Origin: RUG14121 sp964533935
GTDB taxonomy: Bacteria > Bacillota_I > Bacilli_A > RF39 > UBA660
DNA: 38,641 nucleotides
Reading direction: 5' to 3'
NCBI GenBank assembly: GCA_964533935.1
Contig: CAZHOG010000009.1
Coordinates: forward strand, 1-38,641
A program made the position numbers and the translations under genes. The notes beneath the pieces were generated by a model that was given only the letters and a program-made list of their open reading frames with translations, was not told the origin of the DNA and searched no databases. Shown piece by piece: positions 16,314-24,918 of this stretch; positions within the stretch are counted from its first letter, which is position 1; each line of letters begins with the position of its first letter.

Positions 16314-16865
16314 ATGAAATTACCTAATATTAGAATATTAGATGAAAAAAATAAAATTCTTCATCAACAAAGTAAAGAAGTAACTTTCCCTCTTTCAGAT
16401 GATGATAAAAAAAATATTAATGATATGCTTTTATATTTGAAAATGAGTCAAATTGAAAGTGAACGTGAAAAATATAACTTACGTGCTGGTATGGGACTTG
16501 CCTATGTTCAAATTGGAATCCTAAAAAGAATATTTGTTATTGTTGATGAATATGAAGATAATAAATTTAAAAATTATATACTTATTAATCCAGTAATTAA
16601 AAGTATGAGTGAAGAAATGGTATACGTTGGTGAAGGCGAAGGCTGTTTAAGTGTTAATCGTGATATTGAGGGTATTGTCCCAAGACATGCAAGAATAACT
16701 GTAGATGCTTATGATATAGATGGTAACCCATTTACTATTAGAGTTCGTGAAGAACTTGCTATTGCATTCCAACATGAGATAGATCATTTAAATGGAATAT
16801 TATTTGTCGATAAAATCGATAGAAAAAATCCTTTTAAAGATTCAGAAATTATGCGTGAAATTTAA
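16314..16865 (+). CDS. def: Peptide deformylase
   Basis: A 183-residue metalloenzyme that removes the formyl group from new proteins. The three motifs are present: motif 1 GMGLAYVQIG (usual GxGLAAxQ), motif 2 EGCLSV with the metal-binding Cys, and motif 3 QHEIDHLNG with the HExxH zinc/iron site. The Tyr for Ala in motif 1 and the insertion around ESEREKYNLRAG fit type 2 deformylases of Gram-positive bacteria. GGAGG lies nine bases before the ATG at 16314; a TTG at 16305 is too close to the site. No fmt gene is adjacent. A terminator shared with smc follows. Confidence 0.96.
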   Translation: MKLPNIRILDEKNKILHQQSKEVTFPLSDDDKKNINDMLLYLKMSQIESEREKYNLRAGMGLAYVQIGILKRIFVIVDEYEDNKFKNYILINPVIKSMSEEMVYVGEGEGCLSVNRDIEGIVPRHARITVDAYDIDGNPFTIRVREELAIAFQHEIDHLNGILFVDKIDRKNPFKDSEIMREI

Positions 16866-16867
16866 AA

Positions 16868-16888
16868 AAGAAGCTTTTGCTTCTTTTT
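16868..16888 (+). terminator. Terminator between def and smc
   Basis: AAGAAGC, a TTTT loop and GCTTCTT plus T run; on the other strand an A-rich flank also gives a short T run, so it may work both ways for the convergent genes. Confidence 0.85.
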
Positions 16889-19829
16889 ATTTATCTTCTA
16901 ATTTAACACTAACTATTTTTGATACACCAGATTCTTGCATTGTAATACCATATAAAGTATCGGCGTATTCCATAGTACGTTTTTTATGAGTAATTAATAT
17001 AAATTGACTCTTGTTTTCTTTTTCTTTTAAGTATTTTCCAAATAAATCTACATTAGCTTCATCCAATGCAGCTTCAACCTCATCTAAAATGCAAAAAGGT
17101 ACAGGCTTAACATTTAATATTGAAAATAACAATGAAATAGCTGTAAGAGTTTTTTCACCGCCAGATAAAAATGAATTTGATTTCAATTTCTTTCCAGGAG
17201 GTTCTGCAACTATATCAATACCAGAATTTAATATGTCATTAGGATCAGTTAAAACAAGTTTTCCAACTCCACCTTTAAACATACTTTTAAAAACTATAGC
17301 AAATTCATTACTTATCATTTCAAATGATTCAGTAAACTTCTCTTTCATTATTTCATCCATTTCATTTATTACTTCTAATAAATTTGTAGATGCTTTATCT
17401 AAATCATCTTTTTGATTTTTCAAGAATTCAAATCTAGTATTTAATCTTTCATATTCACTAATAGCTCCGGTATTCACTTCACCAAGTCTAACAATTTCTC
17501 TTTTAATAAAATTAACCTTATCACGAGCAATATTTTCTTCTATTTCTAATGGATAATCCATTTTAGCTCTTTCATAAGTAATATTATAAGAATCAGATAA
17601 ATTAAGTAATAAATTATCTAATTTAATATCCAATTTACCAATTAATACTTCTTTTTCTTTTAATTGATTTTGAACTTTATTATAATTAACTCCTATTTTA
17701 TGATAAGAATTTTCTAATATTTCAATTTCTTCATTTATTTCTTGTTTTTTATTTTTAATATTAGAAATATCTATTGCTAAAATTTCTTTTTTACTCATTA
17801 TTTCATTAGTTTTAAGTAAAATTTCTTCTAATTTATCATCAAGTTTATTATCTTTTAAATCTTCGCTACCAGCAATTTCAGATTTTTTATTTTTTAATTC
17901 ATTATTTAATTCATTTAAATGATTTTCTTTAGTACTATAAATCTCTTTTAAATTAATTAATTCACGATTAATTTTTTCTTCTTGCGAATTCAATTCTTCA
18001 AAATCTTTTGTAATAGTTTTTAATTTATCATATGAATTATTTATATCAATTCCAGTTTTTCTAATAGTATTTATAATTTTTTCTAATTCTTGTTTATCTT
18101 TCAAAATACTTGAACTTACTTTCAGAGTTCCACCAGTAATTGAACCACCAGAATGAATGATATCTCCATCCAATGTAACAATTCTATATCTATGTTCAAC
18201 AATCTTACCAATCTTATTGGCTTCATCAAGATTATTTACAACAATAATATTCCCTAATTGGTTTTTAATAATATTAGTATATTTATTATCAAATTTAACA
18301 AGTTCATCAGCACTTCCAATAAAGCCATCTATATCATTTAATTTTCTTCTCGTTGCTAAATCAATAAACTTCTCTTTAATAATGTTCAAAGGAAAAAAAG
18401 TAGCTCTTCCTAAATGATTTTCTTTTAAATAATTAACACAGTTTTTAGCAACATTTTCAGTATCTACAACTAAAAAGTTTCCGTTACCTCCAAGGGCAAC
18501 ATCAATTGCATTAACATATCTTTCATCTACATCAATTAATTTTCCAATAGTATTATGAATACCAGTTAATCGCGGATTGTTTAAAATATTTTTAATAGAT
18601 AATGGCATTTTAGAATCATTTGCAATACTATTTTCTAAAATATCTCTTCTTGATTTAAAGTTATAACTATCTCTAGTTAATTCATTAATCTTATTATTTA
18701 AAGAATTCTTTTTAACTTTTAAAATACTTTCTTTTTCAACTATTTCTGATACTTCATTTTCTTTTGTAATTATTTCACTTTTTAAATCTTGTATATTTTT
18801 ATTTAAAACTTCAATATTTTTTGCTAAATTCAATTCTTCTTCACGATTTTTTATTAATTTAGCTTCAATATCATTGTCAGCCAACTGAAATTTTTTTCTT
18901 TCAATTGTAATTTGTTTTTCACTTTGTAAATTTGAAAATTCTTCTACAACAAGTAACATTTCATTATTTTTATTACTTAATTCTTCTTCTAATTTTAATA
19001 ATTCTAATTTTTTTAATTCTATTTTAGATAAATCCTCTTTATTAGAATTATTTATTAATATGCTTTGTTCTTCTAAAGAACTGATTTCATCTTTAGTTTC
19101 TTTATATAAATCGTTTATTCCAGTTATATCCTTTGCAATTAATGATATTTCTATATTCTTTAACTCTTCTTTTAATTCATTATATTTTATAGCTTTTTCA
19201 CTTTGCTCTTTTAAGGGCGTAACTGTAGTATTTAATTCATCAATTACCAATGATAGCTTTTGCAAATTATCATTAGTTTTATCCAATTTTCTTAAACTTT
19301 CTTCTTTACGTTTTTTATATTTTAATACTCCAGCAGCTTCTTCAAAAATAATTCTTCTATCAATTGGTTTACTATCAACTATAGATTCAATTTTTCTTTG
19401 GCTAATGATATTTAGAGAATCATTTCCTACTCCACTATCTAAAAATAAATCTACAACATCTTTAAGTTTTACTTTTGTATTATTAATAAAATATTCATTT
19501 TCACCTGAATTATATACTACTCTTTTTACTTCTATTTCTTCAAATTCACTTTTTAAGTAATGATCACTATTATCAAATGTAAGAGAAACCATAGCTCTAT
19601 TTAAAGCATCTCTTGTTTTAGAACCAGTAAATATTACATCTGTCATAGAACCATTTCCACGTAAACTCTTAACAGATTGTTCACCTAAAACCCATTTTAC
19701 AGCATCAACAATATTACTTTTACCAGAACCATTTGGTCCAACTATTGCTGTAATATTATTATCTAATTCAATATTAATTTTATCAGCAAAAGATTTGAAA
19801 CCATATGCTTTTACACTTTTTAAATACAT
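16887..19829 (-). CDS. smc: Chromosome segregation ATPase SMC (short form)
   Basis: A 980-residue SMC protein that, with ScpA and ScpB, organises the chromosome. The N-terminal head has Walker A GPNGSGKSNIVDAVKWVLGE (residues 31-50); coiled coil runs to about 395; the hinge (about 400-565) shows SIKNILNNPRLTGIHNTIG and ends near HSGGSITGG; a second coiled coil returns to a C-terminal head with signature FLSGGEKTL (near 888) and Walker B CILDEVEAALDEA (near 910). Bacillus SMC has nearly 1,190 residues; this one is shorter by coiled-coil length and is close to Mollicutes SMC. It starts 19 bases after the rnc stop with GGAGGAATAT before the ATG. The rnc-smc order is the Bacilli order, but ftsY does not follow here. 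Confidence 0.96.
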   Translation of the reverse strand: MYLKSVKAYGFKSFADKINIELDNNITAIVGPNGSGKSNIVDAVKWVLGEQSVKSLRGNGSMTDVIFTGSKTRDALNRAMVSLTFDNSDHYLKSEFEEIEVKRVVYNSGENEYFINNTKVKLKDVVDLFLDSGVGNDSLNIISQRKIESIVDSKPIDRRIIFEEAAGVLKYKKRKEESLRKLDKTNDNLQKLSLVIDELNTTVTPLKEQSEKAIKYNELKEELKNIEISLIAKDITGINDLYKETKDEISSLEEQSILINNSNKEDLSKIELKKLELLKLEEELSNKNNEMLLVVEEFSNLQSEKQITIERKKFQLADNDIEAKLIKNREEELNLAKNIEVLNKNIQDLKSEIITKENEVSEIVEKESILKVKKNSLNNKINELTRDSYNFKSRRDILENSIANDSKMPLSIKNILNNPRLTGIHNTIGKLIDVDERYVNAIDVALGGNGNFLVVDTENVAKNCVNYLKENHLGRATFFPLNIIKEKFIDLATRRKLNDIDGFIGSADELVKFDNKYTNIIKNQLGNIIVVNNLDEANKIGKIVEHRYRIVTLDGDIIHSGGSITGGTLKVSSSILKDKQELEKIINTIRKTGIDINNSYDKLKTITKDFEELNSQEEKINRELINLKEIYSTKENHLNELNNELKNKKSEIAGSEDLKDNKLDDKLEEILLKTNEIMSKKEILAIDISNIKNKKQEINEEIEILENSYHKIGVNYNKVQNQLKEKEVLIGKLDIKLDNLLLNLSDSYNITYERAKMDYPLEIEENIARDKVNFIKREIVRLGEVNTGAISEYERLNTRFEFLKNQKDDLDKASTNLLEVINEMDEIMKEKFTESFEMISNEFAIVFKSMFKGGVGKLVLTDPNDILNSGIDIVAEPPGKKLKSNSFLSGGEKTLTAISLLFSILNVKPVPFCILDEVEAALDEANVDLFGKYLKEKENKSQFILITHKKRTMEYADTLYGITMQESGVSKIVSVKLEDK

Positions 19830-19848
19830 CTATATTCCTCCTGTAATA

Positions 19849-20496
19849 TTATTTTGCTCTTTTCTTATAAGCGTCTAAAGCAGCATTTTGTTCTGCTTCT
19901 TTTTTGCTTTTCCCAATTCCTTTTCCATAAATTATTCCATCGATTTTTACATCAACTTCAAAAGTTTTATCATGAGCTGGACCTGTTTCATTTATTATTT
20001 CATATTCTAAAGATTTTTTATCAGTTTGAACTAATTCTTGTAATAATGATTTATAATCGATTAAAAAATCTTTCTTTTCTTCTATATATGGAATAACTGT
20101 TTTATATACATATTCTTTAGCAGTATCAAAACCTTTATCTAAAAAGATAACTCCAAGTACACTTTCAAAACAATCTGCAATAATAGTATCATTGATATTA
20201 CTTAATTGCCCTTTACCTACTCTTATATTTTTATCAATACCTATTTCTTTAGAATAAAAAGCTAAAGCTTGTTCACATACATAAGAAGCTCTTGTTTTGC
20301 TCATAATACCTTCTTTGTCATTTGTATTACAATAGAAATATTCACTAGTAATAGCTTCTATAATTGCATCTCCTAAAAATTCTAAACGTTCATAATTATT
20401 ACAATCATGTTCATTTGAATATGAACTATGAGTTAATGCTTCCATTAATAATTCTTGATTAGAAATTTCTATTCCATATCTTTTTAAAAAGTCCAT
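19849..20496 (-). CDS. rnc: Ribonuclease III
   Basis: A 215-residue double-strand-specific endonuclease for rRNA and mRNA processing. The catalytic signature NYERLEFLGDAIIEA lies at residues 34-48, with metal-binding Glu39 and Asp43, and the second acidic pair is in DCFESVLGVIFLDKG. The C-terminal third is a double-stranded-RNA-binding domain: DYKSLLQELVQTDKKSLEYE, GPAHDKTFEVDVKIDG, and a closing KSKKEAEQNAALDAYK helix. GAGGTG precedes the ATG. It heads the rnc-smc operon; an extended -10 TGTTATAAT is at 20534-20542 on the minus strand. Confidence 0.97.
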   Translation of the reverse strand: MDFLKRYGIEISNQELLMEALTHSSYSNEHDCNNYERLEFLGDAIIEAITSEYFYCNTNDKEGIMSKTRASYVCEQALAFYSKEIGIDKNIRVGKGQLSNINDTIIADCFESVLGVIFLDKGFDTAKEYVYKTVIPYIEEKKDFLIDYKSLLQELVQTDKKSLEYEIINETGPAHDKTFEVDVKIDGIIYGKGIGKSKKEAEQNAALDAYKKRAK

Positions 20497-20533
20497 AAAT
20501 ATTCACCTCATGTATTCTTTACAACCTTTATTT

Positions 20534-20542
20534 ATTATAACA
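20534..20542 (-). promoter_or_regulatory. Extended -10 of the rnc-smc operon
   Basis: TGTTATAAT on the minus strand about 40 bases before the rnc start codon. No convincing -35 was seen. Confidence 0.5.
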
Positions 20543-20568
20543 AATCATTAATAAAATTACTATTTATT

Positions 20569-20597
20569 TTTACAATAATGAAAATATGTAGTAAAAT
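20569..20597 (+). promoter_or_regulatory. Sigma-A promoter of yidD
   Basis: TTTACA (20569-20574), 17 bases, TAAAAT (20592-20597). Its predicted start of transcription near 20604 rules out the upstream ATG at 20578 as the yidD start. Confidence 0.65.
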
Positions 20598-20613
20598 GTC
20601 TTTAGGTGATTAT

Positions 20614-20835
20614 ATGAAACATTTAATGATATTTTTAATTAGATGTTATCAAGTTTTTCCAACTTCTGCACATAAAATGTGTAGGTTTACTCCAACTTGT
20701 TCTCAATACACAATAGATGCTATAAATGAATATGGTACTATTAAAGGTATTAAATTAGGAATTAAACGAATAAGTAGATGTAGACCAAATGGAAAATATG
20801 GATATGATCCAGTCAAAATTAAAAAGGAGGATTAA
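20614..20835 (+). CDS. yidD: YidD-family membrane-insertion efficiency factor
   Basis: A 73-residue basic peripheral membrane protein. The family signature is clear: IRCYQVFPTSAHKMCRFTPT with CSQYTIDAINEYGTIKG and ISRCRPNGKYGYDPV, including the three conserved cysteines. YidD assists YidC in inserting inner-membrane proteins and usually lies between rnpA and yidC near the origin; here it is detached and sits in front of a lipoprotein gene. The ATG at 20614 is supported by AGGTGA and by the promoter position. The lipoprotein gene follows after three bases, so they form an operon, which is an uncommon partner for yidD. Confidence 0.93.
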   Translation: MKHLMIFLIRCYQVFPTSAHKMCRFTPTCSQYTIDAINEYGTIKGIKLGIKRISRCRPNGKYGYDPVKIKKED

Positions 20836-20838
20836 TTT

Positions 20839-21714
20839 ATGAAAAAAATATTATCAATAGCAATAATATTGATTTTGACAGTTAGTGTTTCAGGGTGTTT
20901 TAAAAAAGATGATTTAGAGGGAGCTAAAATTTATACCACTGTATATCCAATAAAATATATAGTTGAAGAATTATATGGTAAGAATTCAACGATTGATAGT
21001 ATTTATCCTAATGGAACTGATATAAATACTTATACTCTATCATCAAAACAAATAGCTGAATATTCTAAGGGTGATATATTCATATATGATGGATTAACTA
21101 ATGAAAAACAAATAGCAAAAAACTTTTTAAACAAAAATAAAAACTTAAAAATAATTGATGTAGCATATGGTTTAAAAGTGAATTATGGAAATGAAGAATT
21201 ATGGCTTTCTCCAAGTAATTACTTAATGTTAGCTTCTACAGTAAAAAATAATTTAGTAGATTTTATTGAAAATAAATATTTAATTGAAGAAATAGAAACA
21301 AATTATAATGAATTAGAAGAAAAATTATCAATAATGGATGCTGAATTAAGAAGTATTGCATCTAGTGCTCAAAAAGAAAATAAAAATACTTTAATTGTTT
21401 CATCAAATGTATTTGAATTCTTAAAAAATTATGGTTTCAATATAATAAGTTTAGAAAACGAAAATAATTTAACTCAAAATAATCTTACTTCATTAAAGAG
21501 TAATTTTAAAAACAAAATATATAATAATTTATTTATGAAAGATACTGATTCAAAGACGGAATTAATAACTACTTTAGAATCTAATTATGGTGCACAAATT
21601 ATTACTGTAAATACTATGAATACCCTTTCTGATGAAAATATTAAGAATAGTGATAATTATATGTCATTAATGAATGATTTCATTGAAAATATTAGGAATG
21701 TAACTTTGGGATAA
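20839..21714 (+). CDS. ZnuA/AdcA-like metal-binding lipoprotein lacking usual ligands
   Basis: A 291-residue lipoprotein: signal peptide with lipobox VSGC at residues 17-20, then a fold following cluster A-I (metal) substrate-binding proteins (YTTVYPIKYIVEELYGKNS, GDIFIYDGL, EELWLSPSNYLMLAS, TLIVSSNVFEFLKNYGF, ITVNTMNTL). In zinc and manganese binders the ligands are His in the PHxYE motif, the DxHxWLxP motif and the SHxAFxYL motif; here these read DINTYTL, NEELWLSP and SSNVFEFL, so all three histidines are gone. It is therefore a degenerate or re-purposed binding protein. No ABC permease or ATPase is adjacent. It is translated from a strong AAAGGAGG site directly after yidD, and a terminator overlaps its stop codon. 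Confidence 0.82.
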   Translation: MKKILSIAIILILTVSVSGCFKKDDLEGAKIYTTVYPIKYIVEELYGKNSTIDSIYPNGTDINTYTLSSKQIAEYSKGDIFIYDGLTNEKQIAKNFLNKNKNLKIIDVAYGLKVNYGNEELWLSPSNYLMLASTVKNNLVDFIENKYLIEEIETNYNELEEKLSIMDAELRSIASSAQKENKNTLIVSSNVFEFLKNYGFNIISLENENNLTQNNLTSLKSNFKNKIYNNLFMKDTDSKTELITTLESNYGAQIITVNTMNTLSDENIKNSDNYMSLMNDFIENIRNVTLG

Positions 21715-21731
21715 TTTATTATCCTTTTTTT
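21709..21731 (+). terminator. Terminator after the ZnuA-like gene
   Basis: GGATAA, TTTA loop, TTATCC and seven T. The stem includes the stop codon. Confidence 0.88.
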
Positions 21732-21732
21732 A

Positions 21733-21761
21733 TTGACTAAATCAATTATTTATTGTAAACT
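21733..21761 (+). promoter_or_regulatory. Sigma-A promoter of tRNA-Ser
   Basis: TTGACT (21733-21738), 17 bases, TAAACT (21756-21761), directly after the preceding terminator. Confidence 0.7.
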
Positions 21762-21781
21762 TTATTTGTGACCTTGGTAAT

Positions 21782-21872
21782 GGAGTAGTACTCAAGAGGC
21801 TGAAGAGGCGCCCCTGCTAAGGGTGTAGGTCGGGCAACTGGCGCGAGAGTTCAAATCTCTCCTACTCCGCCA
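21782..21872 (+). tRNA. tRNA-Ser(GCT)
   Basis: Class II tRNA of 91 bases with a long variable arm. Acceptor GGAGTAG/CTACTCC, anticodon stem CGCCC/GGGTG around loop CTGCTAA (anticodon GCT, reads AGC/AGU), T arm GAGAG-TTCAAAT-CTCTC, encoded CCA. Confidence 0.96.
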
Positions 21873-21883
21873 TATAAAAAATA

Positions 21884-21909
21884 AATCATCTAACGATGAT
21901 TTTTTTTAT
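21884..21909 (+). terminator. Terminator of tRNA-Ser
   Basis: AATCATC, TAAC loop, GATGATT and a T run. It touches the 3' end of the convergent membrane-protein gene and may serve it too. Confidence 0.8.
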
Positions 21910-22187
21910 TTTCTTTTAATAGCAAATTTATTTAAATTTTTGCTTTTTAGTTTTAAACTTGCGACTGTAAATACACATCCAGCAATTAATAAAGTTACTG
22001 CACTTACATAATTCCATATATTTTTTGCAGTTATAATTAAATATATTGAATAAGCATATGATAAAAATCCTATAATCAATAAATTTCTTAATTTATTTAA
22101 CATATATAAACCTTTTTCAGTATTTTTATATTCTTTTATAAGTATTTTCTTCTCTTCTTTTGTCATTCTTTGATATTTAGTTTTCAT
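21906..22187 (-). CDS. Small two-helix membrane protein, unknown function
   Basis: A 93-residue protein with a basic N-terminus (TKEEKKILIKEYKNTEKGLY), two hydrophobic helices (about 35-53 and 60-78) and a basic tail ending AIKRK, predicted as a hairpin in the membrane with both ends in the cytoplasm. I do not recognise a family. AAAGAGGTG lies before the ATG and codon use looks normal, so it is probably expressed. It diverges from the PF06541 gene at 22246 and converges on tRNA-Ser. Confidence 0.72.
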   Translation of the reverse strand: MKTKYQRMTKEEKKILIKEYKNTEKGLYMLNKLRNLLIIGFLSYAYSIYLIITAKNIWNYVSAVTLLIAGCVFTVASLKLKSKNLNKFAIKRK

Positions 22188-22245
22188 AATTACACCTCTT
22201 TATTTATTTTATCATAATTGTTATAATTTGAATATGGTGAAAAAT

Positions 22246-22878
22246 ATGAAAAAATTTAAAGAAATTTTTAAAGACGTAGTTTTATTATTTTTAATAGGAT
22301 GTTTTTTAGGTTTTGTTTTAGAAACTATTTGGTATGTTATAAAGCATAAAGCCTTTATTAATGAACGTGGAATGCTATATGGGCCTTTTAAACCCGTATA
22401 TGGCTTAGGAATAGTTGTAATTACATATTTATTTAAATTATTTAAAACAAATAAAAGCGTTAATATATTTCTTATAGGGATGATTCTAGGAAGCCTATAT
22501 GAATATTTATTAAGTTTATTTCAAGAGTTTGTTTTGGGAACATCTACATGGAATTATTCAAAATTTAGTTTTAACTTAAATGGCAGAATCTATTTACCCT
22601 ATTGCATCGCTTGGGGAATATTTAGCATTATATGGATCAAGTTTGTGTATCCTAAAATACATAAATTTAGTTCTAAAACTCCATTTTGGTTATCAGTAAT
22701 TATTGCCATTGGTTTTATAATAGATTTATCTTTATCTGGTTTAGCCGTTTATCAATATTCAAATAGAGCAAATAATATTCAAACAACCAACCCTGTATTA
22801 AAAATAATAGATAAACATTATAATGATGAATTTATGAAAAAAAGAATTCCAAAAATTAAACCAGTAATAAAAAGTTAA
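22246..22878 (+). CDS. PF06541-family integral membrane protein, second copy
   Basis: A 210-residue multi-pass membrane protein, paralogous to the one at 8647-9357. Shared landmarks in order are ETIWYVI, ERGMLYGPFKPVYGLGIVVI, YEYLLSLFQE, WNYSKFSFNLNGRIYLPYC and a final helix followed by a basic tail. The spacing between motifs is conserved, but overall the two sequences are far apart, so this is an old duplication or two separate families members rather than a recent copy. The ATG at 22246 has GGTGA upstream. An extended -10, TGTTATAAT, is at 22219-22227. Substrate and partners are unknown; no ATPase gene is adjacent. Confidence 0.83.
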   Translation: MKKFKEIFKDVVLLFLIGCFLGFVLETIWYVIKHKAFINERGMLYGPFKPVYGLGIVVITYLFKLFKTNKSVNIFLIGMILGSLYEYLLSLFQEFVLGTSTWNYSKFSFNLNGRIYLPYCIAWGIFSIIWIKFVYPKIHKFSSKTPFWLSVIIAIGFIIDLSLSGLAVYQYSNRANNIQTTNPVLKIIDKHYNDEFMKKRIPKIKPVIKS

Positions 22879-22888
22879 CAAAAATATA

Positions 22889-22916
22889 TTGATATTAACA
22901 AAAAATATGATATAAT
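22889..22916 (+). promoter_or_regulatory. Sigma-A promoter of tRNA-Lys
   Basis: TTGATA (22889-22894), 16 bases, TATAAT (22911-22916) with TGA before the -10. Confidence 0.78.
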
Positions 22917-22933
22917 CATTAAGTAATATTTAT

Positions 22934-23009
22934 GTCTCCTTAGCTCAGTTGGTAGAGCAATTGACTCTTAATCAATGGGTCTAGGGTTCGAATCCCTAAG
23001 GGGACACCA
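22934..23009 (+). tRNA. tRNA-Lys(CTT)
   Basis: Acceptor GTCTCCT/AGGGGAC, anticodon stem ATTGA/TCAAT around CTCTTAA giving anticodon CTT (reads AAG), T arm TAGGG-TTCGAAT-CCCTA, encoded CCA. Confidence 0.95.
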
Positions 23010-23037
23010 ATATATTTTTTATTTTTTTAAAAAATAG

Positions 23038-23066
23038 TTGCAAAATATTACAAAGTACGATAAAAT
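23038..23066 (+). promoter_or_regulatory. Sigma-A promoter of tRNA-Ile/tRNA-Glu
   Basis: TTGCAA (23038-23043), 17 bases, TAAAAT (23061-23066), 22 bases before tRNA-Ile. Confidence 0.65.
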
Positions 23067-23088
23067 TAAATAGGTTTCCAAACAAAAT

Positions 23089-23165
<77 letters not shown>

Positions 23166-23174
23166 TTTTGATTT

Positions 23175-23251
23175 GGCCAGTTGGTGAAGTGGCTTAACAC
23201 ACCGCCCTTTCACGGCGGCATTCACGGGTTCGAATCCCGTACTGGTCACCA
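23175..23251 (+). tRNA. tRNA-Glu(TTC)
   Basis: Acceptor GGCCAGT/ACTGGTC, anticodon stem CCGCC/GGCGG around CTTTCAC giving anticodon TTC, T arm ACGGG-TTCGAAT-CCCGT, encoded CCA. It lies nine bases after tRNA-Ile and shares its transcript. Confidence 0.96.
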
Positions 23252-23263
23252 AATAATTAAAAT

Positions 23264-23287
23264 ACACATATTAATGTGTTTTTTTTT
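23264..23287 (+). terminator. Terminator of the tRNA-Ile/Glu unit
   Basis: ACACAT, ATTA loop, ATGTGT and eight or more T. Confidence 0.88.
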
Positions 23288-23313
23288 ATGTTTTAAAATA
23301 GAATTATAATAAG

Positions 23314-23697
23314 ATGAATAATAATGTTGCTGATATTCTCAAAAAAATTGATATTGAAGATTTTATTTGGTTAATAAATTTTTTTATTGTTCTTTTCGCC
23401 CTTGCATCAGATAATTATGAAAGAGATTTTGTAATCAATAAAAATTATAAATCTCAAAAAATTTATAAAACTATCAATATTGGAATATTTATTGTAGTAT
23501 TTATTATTTATGCCTATTTTGCTTATACGCGTTATCTAAATATAAAGAATTTAAAAAATACATCTTCACAAAAAGATGTATTTATTGCTAATTTAAATTT
23601 AGTTGCTGCAATTTTAGTTATAATCGGAGCTGGTATATATTTATATACAGAAATTATAGATGATAATGTAAGCCAAGAAGGAATTGATTTATTCTAG
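23314..23697 (+). CDS. Small integral membrane protein, unknown function
   Basis: A 127-residue protein with three predicted membrane helices (about 16-33, 52-71 and 91-110) and an acidic tail (TEIIDDNVSQEGIDLF). No family recognised. The start is unusual: there is no Shine-Dalgarno, and a TATAAT at 23305-23310 lies so close that transcription would begin at or inside the first codons, so the mRNA could be leaderless. No later in-frame ATG could replace this start. The 3' end overlaps the convergent deacetylase gene by four bases. Confidence 0.65.
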   Translation: MNNNVADILKKIDIEDFIWLINFFIVLFALASDNYERDFVINKNYKSQKIYKTINIGIFIVVFIIYAYFAYTRYLNIKNLKNTSSQKDVFIANLNLVAAILVIIGAGIYLYTEIIDDNVSQEGIDLF

Positions 23698-24860
23698 CTT
23701 ATTCTTCTATAAATCGTATTTTTTTCAAGAGTTCTACCCTTTAATTTTGCTAAATCAGATACACTGACTACTTGATAGCCATCTTGATATAAAAGTGGCA
23801 ATACTTGTCTTACAGCTTCAACACTTGTTTCATATGAATCATGTAATAAAATTATATCGCCATCAGAAACATGAGACATAATTTCATTTTTAATATGTTC
23901 AACGTCTTTATATCTCCAATCTTCAGGGTCGATACTCCAATTAACAAATATTGTATCTAAACTATTTCTAACTTTCTCATTAATAGAACCATATGGAGGT
24001 CTTGTATACGTCATTACATCGCTTGTAAGCCCATAATATATGTTAGCTGTTAATTGCTCATTCTCAAGCACTTTTGCTATCTTGGCAGTTTTCAAATTAC
24101 AATGATTATATGTATGAGAACCAATTTCATTTCCACTATTATGAACTGTTGTTACAACAGTCTTATAATATTCCATTTTATTTCCTACCATAAAAAATGT
24201 TGCATGAGCTTTATTTTCTTTTAAGATATCAAGTAATTCTAAAGTTTTGCTTCCATTTGGACCATCATCAAATGTTAGAGCAACGCTTTTTTTATTTGGA
24301 TCATAATTATATCCATCTTCATTTTCATATGTACTATCTAATTTAAAAGTAATATCTAGATAATCTTTAATTTCATTATAATTAACAGTTAAAAATAATT
24401 GCTCATTAGTATTTATCTCTAAATTATTATAATATATAATCATCTCATTATCTTTTATATAATAATTCTTATCTGATTTTTTTTCTATTTCATCAACAAT
24501 AAATTTAGGATATTTCAAATTTAGTAATTCATTTATTTTAGATTCATATTCATCTAGTTTATCTTTTTTAATTATCACCGAAATATCTTTTATAGAATTA
24601 TCATTTTTATTAACAAAATAACTTTTAAAAGAGTCCCCTTCTTTATATAAAATATAATAAATATTTTTAAAATTTTGTTTTAAAACAAGCTCATTATTTC
24701 TATTTTCTTTTTCTAATTCCCCACATAATTTATCAGAAACAAAATGATTATTTCCTATATCATATGCTTTAACATTAAAAAGACCATAATGTAGAAATGT
24801 TCCTATTGCAAATGAAACAATTAATATTAAATATTCTTTTCTTTTAACACTAAACTTCAT
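23694..24860 (-). CDS. Membrane-anchored polysaccharide deacetylase (NodB domain)
   Basis: A 388-residue protein with an N-terminal signal anchor (about 8-25), an extracellular domain of about 165 residues, and a C-terminal NodB catalytic domain (about 190-370). Catalytic motifs are all present: TFDDGP (motif 1), SHTYNH (motif 2, metal His pair), TRPPYGS (motif 3), IDPEDW (motif 4) and ILLHD (motif 5). Such enzymes remove acetyl groups from peptidoglycan N-acetylglucosamine or -muramic acid and give lysozyme resistance; sporulation members (PdaA) act on the cortex. The N-terminal part might be a DUF3298-like domain as in PdaC, which I can only suggest. GGTGGTAG precedes the ATG at 24860. Confidence 0.92.
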   Translation of the reverse strand: MKFSVKRKEYLILIVSFAIGTFLHYGLFNVKAYDIGNNHFVSDKLCGELEKENRNNELVLKQNFKNIYYILYKEGDSFKSYFVNKNDNSIKDISVIIKKDKLDEYESKINELLNLKYPKFIVDEIEKKSDKNYYIKDNEMIIYYNNLEINTNEQLFLTVNYNEIKDYLDITFKLDSTYENEDGYNYDPNKKSVALTFDDGPNGSKTLELLDILKENKAHATFFMVGNKMEYYKTVVTTVHNSGNEIGSHTYNHCNLKTAKIAKVLENEQLTANIYYGLTSDVMTYTRPPYGSINEKVRNSLDTIFVNWSIDPEDWRYKDVEHIKNEIMSHVSDGDIILLHDSYETSVEAVRQVLPLLYQDGYQVVSVSDLAKLKGRTLEKNTIYRRIS

Positions 24861-24890
24861 AACTACCACCACTATAATTATAGTATACCA

Positions 24891-24918
24891 AAAAAAGACA
24901 TAAATAAATGTCTTTTTT
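24891..24918. terminator. Short hairpin with A and T tracts, upstream of the deacetylase
   Basis: AAAAAAGACAT and ATGTCTTTTTT pair around a short loop. On the minus strand it ends the gene at 24917-25231, just before the promoter region of the deacetylase gene. Confidence 0.8.

Noticed and set aside
17011..19560. Several plus-strand ORFs within smc.
   Set aside because: Antisense shadows of the SMC coding frame.
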